From: Elusimicrobiota bacterium | GTDB taxonomy: Bacteria > CG03 > SLGR01 > PWQF01 | Direction: 5' to 3' | DNA: 10,540 nt | NCBI GenBank assembly: GCA_003558145.1 | Contig: PWMP01000161.1 | Location: forward strand, 1 to 10,540 | Shown here: positions 1 through 4,723 of the stretch, piece by piece | How the letters are laid out: each line of letters starts with the position of its first letter | Numbering within the stretch: position 1 is the stretch's first letter | Position numbers and translations under genes: made by a program | The notes under the pieces: generated by a model | Seen by the model: the letters and a program-made list of their open reading frames with translations, nothing else | The model's database searches: none | Told to the model about the DNA's origin: nothing

Positions 1-2
1 AT

Positions 3-41
3 GACAATATTAAGGATCCGGGAGAAAACAAACAAGAATAA
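3..41 (+). CDS. 3' end of an upstream gene (partial, tentative)
   Basis: Reading from base 3, an open frame gives DNIKDPGENKQE followed by a TAA stop at 39-41. The stop lies directly against a terminator-like hairpin beginning at 41, which is what the end of a gene looks like. The twelve visible residues are hydrophilic and allow no family assignment. The frame beginning at base 1 is also open as far as a TGA at 52-54, but that stop falls inside the hairpin loop, so it is the less likely reading. Confidence 0.25.
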   Translation, partial: DNIKDPGENKQE

Positions 42-75
42 AAGAACAGTCTGAAAAACAAGTGGGCTGTTTTTT
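41..75 (+). terminator. Probable intrinsic terminator
   Basis: The arm AACAGTC (45-51) pairs with GGCTGTT (65-71), with one G-T wobble and a 13-nt loop. The pairing can be extended by A-rich sequence at 41-44 against the T run at 72-75. The T tract follows the stem directly, as in a rho-independent terminator. The stem is only moderately GC-rich. It separates the operon starting at 105 from whatever lies upstream. Confidence 0.5.
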
Positions 76-104
76 ACGTAGAAACAGAAAAAAGGAGAAA
101 AAGG

Positions 105-569
105 ATGATGTTTGATGTAAAGAACAGAAGTAAAAGAAGAGGATTGAGTATTACAGTTTTGATTATAGGAGCTGTAATTGCCGCTTTTATTGTTTTCAGG
201 ACTAGTTCTTCCGGCTATGAAGACGGCACTTACAGAGGCACTTTTGCCGATACGGACGCTATCCAGATCGCAGTTGAAATTACGCTCAGTGACGGGATTG
301 TGACTGATGCGAGATTCAGGCATCTCAGGCGGGACGATAAGTTTTACCTGGGAACGGAAGAAGAACCCTATGCTTCCGTAGTGTCCCAGTACCAGGAAGC
401 GCTTGCATATCTTGTAGGCCGCAAACTTGACGAGTCGCTTGAGCGGCTGTATTCTCCGGAAGAAATAGTCCGGACCGGAGTTGACGGATATAGCGCTGCG
501 ACAATAAGAAGCGCTAAGATTATTTCCGCCGTAAGGGACGCCCTTAACCGGGGAGTTTACAGGTACTGA
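105..569 (+). CDS. Membrane-anchored FMN-binding-domain protein
   Basis: This 154-aa protein begins with a basic N-terminus and one membrane segment (about residues 13-32), followed by an extracytoplasmic FMN_bind-type domain. The domain opens with the usual DGTYRG (40-45) and closes with DGYSAAT (127-133) before a helix. In this family ApbE-type flavin transferases attach FMN covalently to the last Thr or Ser of a D-x-x-(S/T)-G-A-(T/S) motif. T133 would be the attachment residue here, with the usual Gly replaced by Ala131, so flavinylation is likely but not certain. The start is set by AAAGGAG at 91-97, 7 nt before the ATG; ATG at 108 is an alternative. It is the first gene of the operon leading into the TusA/YedE genes, which suggests electron delivery at the membrane for reducing or handling a selenium or sulfur species. 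That role is inference. Confidence 0.75.
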   Translation: MMFDVKNRSKRRGLSITVLIIGAVIAAFIVFRTSSSGYEDGTYRGTFADTDAIQIAVEITLSDGIVTDARFRHLRRDDKFYLGTEEEPYASVVSQYQEALAYLVGRKLDESLERLYSPEEIVRTGVDGYSAATIRSAKIISAVRDALNRGVYRY

Positions 570-582
570 AGAGAAGGTCTCT
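570..582 (+). promoter_or_regulatory. Ribosome binding site inside a tiny inverted repeat
   Basis: The 13 nt between the FMN-binding gene and the TusA-like gene read AGAGA-AGG-TCTCT, a perfect 5-bp inverted repeat whose three-base centre is part of the GAGAAGG ribosome binding site (571-577). The ATG follows at 583. A three-base loop is tight and the hairpin is weak. It may slow initiation when the upstream gene is not being translated. The ribosome binding site is well supported; the hairpin function is speculative. Confidence 0.4.
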
Positions 583-813
583 ATGATAGAGATTGACGCA
601 CGGGGCTTATCTTGTCCGCTGCCTGTTGTAAGAACAAAAGCGGCTTTGGATAAAGGGCCGGATGAGATAAGGGTGCTTGTTGATGCCGGTGAACAGGTTG
701 AGAATATAAGGAGGCTGTCAAAGCATCTTGGGTATAAAATAACAGGCGAAGATAAAGATTCCGGAGTTTTTACAATAACAATAAAAAAAGAAGAGGCCAA
801 TGAACAGGTATAA
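583..813 (+). CDS. TusA/YedF-type sulfur or selenium carrier protein
   Basis: This 76-aa protein is a single TusA (SirA-like) domain. The hallmark is ARGLSCPLP at residues 6-14, containing the CPxP motif with reactive Cys11. The typical alternating alpha/beta pattern follows and ends in a lysine-rich strand. TusA-family proteins carry a persulfide (or, in selenium settings, possibly a selenide equivalent) on this cysteine to a partner. The gene overlaps the YedE transporter gene by 14 nt, the usual pairing, in which the membrane protein takes up the anion and the small partner accepts the chalcogen. The selenium-associated protein YedF has a second, DsrE-like domain of about 110 residues. That domain is absent here, so the protein is either a minimal YedF or a plain TusA/YeeD homologue. 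The start is supported by GAGAAGG 5 nt upstream. Confidence 0.85.
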   Translation: MIEIDARGLSCPLPVVRTKAALDKGPDEIRVLVDAGEQVENIRRLSKHLGYKITGEDKDSGVFTITIKKEEANEQV

Positions 814-1864
814 AGGAGTTGTTGCTGCGGGAGGGCTGGTAGGTTTGTTTGCCGTTCTCCTTGTAACATTAGGCAATCCCGATAATATGGGTTTCTGCAT
901 AGCCTGTTTTGAACGGGATATTGCCGGCGCCCTGGGGCTTCACCGTGCTGCGGTTGTGCAGTATATAAGGCCGGAAATACTCGGCATTGTTTTTGGGGCG
1001 ATGTTCGCCTCTTTTATTTTTAAAGAATTTAGATCGGAAGGGGGCTCGGCCCCATTACTGAGATTTTTTATCGGCATGGTTGTAATGATAGGGGCGCTTG
1101 CTTTTCTCGGATGCCCGTTAAGAATGGTTTTAAGGCTTGCCGGTGGAGATTTGAACGCATTGACCGCTATGGCGGGTTTTGTTTCGGGAATATATGCCGG
1201 GGTCTATTTTCTTAAGAGGGGCTTTAACCTGGATCGTTCGCGGCAGCAGCACCGCTATAATGCATGGATTTTGCCGCTTGTATTTGCCCTGCTCTTTTTT
1301 CTTCTTGTCTTTAGAGTCCGGTTTAATCCTGCGGGAGAAGGGCCGATTTTTTTCAGTTCAAGCGGCCCGGGCTCAATGTATGCTCCTGTTGTGATAGCGC
1401 TGCTTGCCGGTATTTTTACGGGCTTTCTGTCGCAGAGGACAAGATTGTGTCTGATGGGAGGTTCGAGAGATGTATTCCTTGTAAGGGACTTTTACCTGCT
1501 AAGCGGTTTTGCTGCAATATTCATTGTAGCTCTGGCCGGCAATCTTATTGCCGGCCGGTTTTCCATAGGTTTTCTTAACCAGCCGGCAGCTCATTCCGAA
1601 CATCTTTGGAATTTTCTTGGTATGTCTGTGGTAGGATTGGGGTCGGTTCTTCTCGGGGGATGCCCCTTAAGGCAGCTTGTTCTGGCGGGCAGAGGAAATT
1701 CGGATTCCTCTCTTTCGGTACTCGGGATGATCGCCGGAGCGGCTGTTGCCCATAACCTTAATTTTGCGGCTTCGCCGGCCGGAATAGGATCATGGGGTAA
1801 AACAGCAGTTGTTGTATCGATTGCTGTTCTTTTATTAATAGCTGCCGGAAACAGAGAAATATAA
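800..1864 (+). CDS. yedE: YedE-family putative selenium/sulfur transporter
   Basis: This 354-aa inner-membrane protein has about ten hydrophobic segments (roughly residues 5-25, 57-75, 87-104, 119-137, 154-171, 192-210, 229-251, 270-288, 303-320 and 334-349). It shows the YeeE/YedE two-fold internal repeat: the first half carries NMGFCIACFERD (29-40) and GCPLR (104-108), and the second carries RLCLMGGSRD (215-224) and GGCPLR (286-291). The cysteines C33, C36, C105, C217 and C288 sit where the family's chalcogen relay cysteines lie; the E. coli relative YeeE takes up thiosulfate. The opening motif GNPDNMG-C-x-x-C, together with AGALGLHRA and YIRPEI, is typical of the branch associated with selenium metabolism rather than of general YeeE. 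Selenium as substrate is therefore an inference from family resemblance. The start ATG lies inside the end of the TusA-like gene, behind GAAGAGG. Confidence 0.88.
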   Translation: MNRYKGVVAAGGLVGLFAVLLVTLGNPDNMGFCIACFERDIAGALGLHRAAVVQYIRPEILGIVFGAMFASFIFKEFRSEGGSAPLLRFFIGMVVMIGALAFLGCPLRMVLRLAGGDLNALTAMAGFVSGIYAGVYFLKRGFNLDRSRQQHRYNAWILPLVFALLFFLLVFRVRFNPAGEGPIFFSSSGPGSMYAPVVIALLAGIFTGFLSQRTRLCLMGGSRDVFLVRDFYLLSGFAAIFIVALAGNLIAGRFSIGFLNQPAAHSEHLWNFLGMSVVGLGSVLLGGCPLRQLVLAGRGNSDSSLSVLGMIAGAAVAHNLNFAASPAGIGSWGKTAVVVSIAVLLLIAAGNREI

Positions 1865-1865
1865 T

Positions 1866-2390
1866 ATGAAAATCTTCAGGAAGAAAAATCCTGGTAACGG
1901 GATTGTTCTTTTTAATGATACGGCACAGGCCATATATGCCGAAAAAATTCTTTCGGAAAACGGATTTGTAGTAAGTCTTGTTGCCCCTCCTGCGCATTTG
2001 CGGCAGGGATGCGATCTTGCCGTTTCGATAGAGATTTCTCAGAAGCCTGCTGTTGAGCGCTTTCTGCGGGAAAAGAAAATTGATTTTATAAAAATTATTC
2101 CTATGGTATCAGAAGAGCGGAAACCGGTAGAGGTCATAAGAAAAACAGTATTTGACGGGAATGCGGTAATGATAAAAGCTGCGAACATGAAACTTAGCTT
2201 CAATATTGATTCGGGAGAAATACTTAATATATCCGGCGGAGGCTGTCCGGATGTGCCTTACCTGTACCATTGTCTTGTAGGGAAGAAAATAACTGAGGTG
2301 GAAGCGCCTGAAAATCTGGGTTTTACCTTATGCGCGCTGATGCTCAACAGGGCTTACGAAGAATCTTTAAGACTGCTGGAGGGGAAATAA
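1866..2390 (+). CDS. DUF3343 protein with an extra C-terminal domain
   Basis: This 174-aa soluble protein starts one base after the yedE stop. Residues 11-75 match the DUF3343 pattern: a beta strand (IVLF), a helix ending in AEKIL, a second strand with VAPP (39-42), and a Cys (C49) in the position of the family's usual cysteine. DUF3343 is regarded as a putative selenium/sulfur carrier fold and often sits with YedE/YedF genes. Residues 88-172 form a second domain with the striking run ISGGGCPDVPYL (122-133), then C136 and FTLCALML (153-160). I recall the same tail from other DUF3343 proteins but know no function for it. With C49, C127, C136 and C156 it has enough thiols for relay chemistry. 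Its stop overlaps the next start (TAATG), so the two products are probably made in step and may interact. The ribosome binding site is weak (ACAGAGAAA). Confidence 0.75.
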   Translation: MKIFRKKNPGNGIVLFNDTAQAIYAEKILSENGFVVSLVAPPAHLRQGCDLAVSIEISQKPAVERFLREKKIDFIKIIPMVSEERKPVEVIRKTVFDGNAVMIKAANMKLSFNIDSGEILNISGGGCPDVPYLYHCLVGKKITEVEAPENLGFTLCALMLNRAYEESLRLLEGK

Positions 2391-3271
2391 TGCTTTATAT
2401 AGCGGGAACAATCCCCATAGACGGTTTTGAGCTTAGCTGCGGAACCCCGGCTCTGAACGGGGACGACCTGGTTTTAAACGGCCGTTGTATACCCTGCGGA
2501 ATGGGCGCAGCCGCCTGTGTGTCGGCAGCTTTGAAGACATGCGGTCATCTTAATATAGACCCGCCAAAAGTTATTCTGGTGGGTGATTGCGGCAACTCCG
2601 GCGGAAGCAGGGAACTTTACAGTTACCTTCTTGAAAAAGCGGATTTTAAAGATGCGGCGGTACTGACCATGCATTACATAATGCCGATTGCCTCTATGAT
2701 GAAAAAAGTTATGAAGCGCTTGGGTAAATATAAGAATATGAAGATAGTTGCTGACGCGGGCTCTATGTATGCAATAAAAGCAGCCGGGCTTTGCGGCAGA
2801 GCCGATATAATGATCCCGGATATGTGCGAGCTCTCTTTTCTGGCTGACAGCGGAGCCGATCATCCTGCATATATTGCAAAACATCTTATAAACGGCTATG
2901 AAATAGATGTTGCTGAGGCTGTCAGGAGCATATACGCCGCTGACGGCGCGCCGGAACTTTTAATCATCAAGGGAGAGACGGATTATGTAGTTGAAAACGG
3001 AGAGATAAAAGCAACTGTAAATGATTATAATAATCCGGAAATGGAGGCCATAGGCGGCACCGGGGACACTATTACCGGTATGGTGTCGGCTTTCTGCTAT
3101 GCAGGGGTAGACAGGCTCACTGCTGCAATACTGTCCCTTAAGGCAAACAGGAAAGCGGGAGAGGATCTGAAAACTTCGGACCGGGTCAGCTCACTTGTTA
3201 ATAATCTGACCCGGGTATTTAAAGAAAATTTATGCAATTGGTCCGGGGCCTGTTATTCGGAAAAAGCTTAA
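2390..3271 (+). CDS. YjeF C-terminal/NAD(P)H-hydrate dehydratase-like protein
   Basis: This 293-aa protein has the ribokinase-like fold of the carbohydrate-kinase/NAD(P)H-hydrate dehydratase family. The active-site signature GGTGDTITG is at residues 222-230, with D226 as the expected catalytic base. LLIIKGETDYV (190-200) and PDMCELSFL (143-151) stand in for the family's LKG and TPH-GE segments. The start at 2390 is preferred because GGAGGGG sits at 2378-2384, 5 nt before it, and the ATG overlaps the preceding stop; an upstream in-frame ATG at 2330 lies inside the DUF3343 gene. The YjeF N-terminal epimerase domain is absent. It is unusually Cys-rich (11 Cys, including CIPC at 33-36, plus C43, C51 and C67 near GDCGNSGGS). 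Real NAD(P)HX dehydratases are not so rich in Cys, and with its carrier neighbours it may act on a different substrate. A kinase or phosphatase-type role also remains possible. Confidence 0.65.
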   Translation: MLYIAGTIPIDGFELSCGTPALNGDDLVLNGRCIPCGMGAAACVSAALKTCGHLNIDPPKVILVGDCGNSGGSRELYSYLLEKADFKDAAVLTMHYIMPIASMMKKVMKRLGKYKNMKIVADAGSMYAIKAAGLCGRADIMIPDMCELSFLADSGADHPAYIAKHLINGYEIDVAEAVRSIYAADGAPELLIIKGETDYVVENGEIKATVNDYNNPEMEAIGGTGDTITGMVSAFCYAGVDRLTAAILSLKANRKAGEDLKTSDRVSSLVNNLTRVFKENLCNWSGACYSEKA

Positions 3272-3275
3272 TTGC

Positions 3276-3299
3276 CCTGCTGTCTGTAAGCAGGCTTTT
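3276..3299 (+). terminator. Weak terminator-like hairpin
   Basis: CCTGCT (3276-3281) pairs with AGCAGG (3289-3294) across a 7-nt loop, followed by CTTTT. It begins five bases after the stop of the YjeF-like gene, the expected place for the end of the five-gene operon. The T run is short, so termination may be partial and allow some read-through into the DUF89 gene. Confidence 0.45.
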
Positions 3300-3323
3300 G
3301 GCGGGTTTATGTACGATAGAGAA

Positions 3324-3380
3324 ATGAATTATATATTTAAAAACTTTATTTTTGCCGGTAGAGAAACGGTGTGCGGCTAA
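3324..3380 (+). other. Possible 18-codon leader ORF coupled to the DUF89 gene
   Basis: An ATG at 3324 opens a short frame (MNYIFKNFIFAGRETVCG) whose TAA at 3378-3380 overlaps the ATG of the DUF89 gene in a TAATG junction. This is the same junction type seen at 2388-2392 and 6290-6294. It has only a weak purine stretch (ATAGAGAA) upstream, and the peptide has no recognisable function. It may be chance; if real, it would supply ribosomes to a start codon that has no good binding site of its own. Confidence 0.2.
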
Positions 3381-4243
3381 TGAAAACTTACCTGGACTGC
3401 TTTCCGTGTTTTCTCAAGCAGGCAATAGAATGCGCCCGCCTCTCCTGCGGGGACACTGCGCTTCACAGGAAATCCGCCGACCGTATAATGAATATTCTTC
3501 TTTCTCTTGACAGCAGCCTGTCTCCTCCCGATATAGCAAGGGAAGTTTATGCCGAAATAAAGAAAATTACCGGCAACAACGATCCCTACCGTATGATTAA
3601 GCAAAAAGACAACAGGCAAATGCTTGATGTCTATTCCGAGATGGAGAGAATGCTTTCCGGGAATGACTCTCTTTACCCGGCCTGTAAGCTGGCGGCGGGG
3701 GGTAATATAATAGACAGTGGAGCGGGAAAGCGCAAGGAAGATCACGGTTCGCGGGAAATTGAGGATATTCTTGCCTCTGAACCGGTTATAAATGAATTTC
3801 CTGAGCTCAGGGATCAATTAAGCAGATCAAAGAAGCTTCTTTATATCGGAGATAACGCCGGGGAAATTGTAGCTGATAAACTTTTTATACAGAAAATACA
3901 GAAAGAGTTCCCGGATCTTTCGGTAACTTTTGCCGTAAGAGGATTTCCTATAATTAATGACGCGACTGTGGAAGACGCCCTTGAAGTGGGTATGGATAAG
4001 ATATGCGCTGTGATAGCTAACGGTGATGCTGCGCCCGGCACCGTGCTTAAAAAGTGCTCGCAGGAATTCAGAGAGCATTTTGAAAGGGCTGATATTATCA
4101 TAGCCAAAGGGCAGGGAAACTACGAAACTTTAAGCGGGGGCGCGGATAAAATTCTTTTCTTCCTGCTTATTGCCAAATTCCCCGTAATTGCAAGGCACCT
4201 TAATGTTTCTGCAGGCAGCATGATTATTAAAAAATGCCGCTAA
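3380..4243 (+). CDS. DUF89/ARMT1-like metal-dependent phosphatase
   Basis: This 287-aa soluble protein opens with MKTYLDCFPCFLKQA, the standard beginning of bacterial and archaeal DUF89 proteins. CFPC (7-10) is the CxxC of the Cys-containing subfamily. Further signatures are YIGDNAGEIVAD (155-166, with D158 and N159 as likely metal ligands), RGFPIINDATVEDA (187-200), AKGQGNYETL (242-251) and the C-terminal FPVIARHLNVSAGS. Known DUF89 members are Mn/Ni/Co-dependent phosphatases that hydrolyse damaged or unwanted sugar phosphates and related phosphometabolites. ATG 3380 is chosen over an in-frame GTG at 3371 because the family begins at MKTYLDC; neither has a strong ribosome binding site. It lies 108 nt after the YjeF-like gene, behind a weak terminator, so it may be a separate unit. 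Its substrate cannot be read from the sequence. Confidence 0.85.
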   Translation: MKTYLDCFPCFLKQAIECARLSCGDTALHRKSADRIMNILLSLDSSLSPPDIAREVYAEIKKITGNNDPYRMIKQKDNRQMLDVYSEMERMLSGNDSLYPACKLAAGGNIIDSGAGKRKEDHGSREIEDILASEPVINEFPELRDQLSRSKKLLYIGDNAGEIVADKLFIQKIQKEFPDLSVTFAVRGFPIINDATVEDALEVGMDKICAVIANGDAAPGTVLKKCSQEFREHFERADIIIAKGQGNYETLSGGADKILFFLLIAKFPVIARHLNVSAGSMIIKKCR

Positions 4244-4343
4244 ACAGCTGCTTCAGGAGCAGTCAAAACCCGTTTTCACCGTATATTTATTTTCAGGTCT
4301 ACGAGGGTTATGCCGAGTCCCTGCTTGATTTTTAAGAGTTTTT

Positions 4344-4607
4344 TTATTTACAGTTAAGTTCTCTTTCTCTGTCACCGGCCCTCAGGCCCGTCCCGTCCCT
4401 GTGCCAGCCGTGTCCTCTTCCGCTGCCTTTGCGGTACTGGCCCTGTCCGTCGCCCTGACCTGCCTGGTTGCCCCTTCCGTCTCTAGCCTGTTCCTGCTGC
4501 CCTGTTCTTTTTCCTGCCTGCCGACCCTGCGTTGCCGAGACGTCAGCTGCAGATAAAAAGAGAGCCATAACGCCTGCCGCGGTAAGAATAACTAATGTTT
4601 TTTTCAT
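4344..4607 (-). CDS. Small secreted Gly/Arg/Gln-rich protein
   Basis: This 87-aa protein on the minus strand has a classical signal peptide: MKKT, a hydrophobic core (residues 5-20) and a likely cleavage after ADVSA (residue 25). The remaining 62 residues are low-complexity and strongly basic, built from Gly, Gln, Arg and Asp with recurring QG, RG and GxG steps (for example QAGQGDGQGQY and GRGHGWHRDGTG). There is one Cys, C86, next to the end. I recognise no family; small secreted proteins with RDGTG-type repeats occur in several anaerobes, function unknown. Coding status is supported by AGAGGT 7 nt upstream of the ATG on the minus strand and by the signal peptide. It is convergent with the DUF89 gene and divergent from the propeller gene. 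The mature part has few bulky hydrophobic residues and is probably disordered in the periplasm or outside the cell. Confidence 0.65.
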   Translation of the reverse strand: MKKTLVILTAAGVMALFLSAADVSATQGRQAGKRTGQQEQARDGRGNQAGQGDGQGQYRKGSGRGHGWHRDGTGLRAGDRERELNCK

Positions 4608-4686
4608 TTCATTTACCTCTTTTGTTTCTACTTTCTTTCACTAGTTAGACATATGAAAGGCAGGTAAAGTTTCAATTGTTTTTTGC

Positions 4687-4706
4687 TTGACAAAAGCTTT
4701 TGTTAA
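4687..4706. promoter_or_regulatory. Palindromic operator candidate overlapping the -35 box
   Basis: The arms TTGACAAAAG (4687-4696) and CTTTTGTTAA (4697-4706) form a 20-bp palindrome with a single mismatched pair. The inner 14 bp, ACAAAAGCTTTTGT, are perfect. It covers the -35 box and part of the spacer of the promoter for the propeller/PorV operon and lies in the divergent region shared with the small secreted protein gene. A dimeric repressor bound here would block the promoter. No regulator is identifiable. Confidence 0.4.
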
Positions 4707-4714
4707 TATATAAA
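4687..4714 (+). promoter_or_regulatory. Sigma70-type promoter of the propeller/PorV operon
   Basis: A perfect -35 box TTGACA (4687-4692) and a -10 box TATAAA (4709-4714) are separated by 16 bp. Transcription would be expected to start near 4720-4723, essentially at the ATG at 4724. A TATAAT at 4716-4721 is too far from this -35 (23 bp). Upstream of the start codon there is only A/T sequence and no ribosome binding site, consistent with a leaderless transcript. Confidence 0.6.
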
Positions 4715-4723
4715 ATATAATAA

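Noticed and set aside
2330..2389. Upstream ATG at 2330 as the start of the YjeF-like protein.
   Set aside because: It would overlap the DUF3343 gene by 61 nt and add an Arg/Gln-rich stretch from the other frame. ATG 2390 has a strong GGAGGGG site and a TAATG junction.
2474..2884. A 136-codon open frame on the minus strand opposite the YjeF-like gene.
   Set aside because: Its translation is a Cys/His/Arg-rich mirror of the real gene's codon pattern, with no signal or family match.
3377..3817. A 146-codon open frame on the minus strand opposite the DUF89 gene.
   Set aside because: It mirrors a well-supported gene, has no ribosome binding site, and its product is His/Arg/Lys-rich with no recognisable domain.
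4248..4262. Hairpin CTGCT-tcagg-AGCAG just after the DUF89 stop as a terminator.
   Set aside because: The stem has only five pairs and no T run follows on either strand. The convergent gap 4244-4343 holds nothing else I can support.
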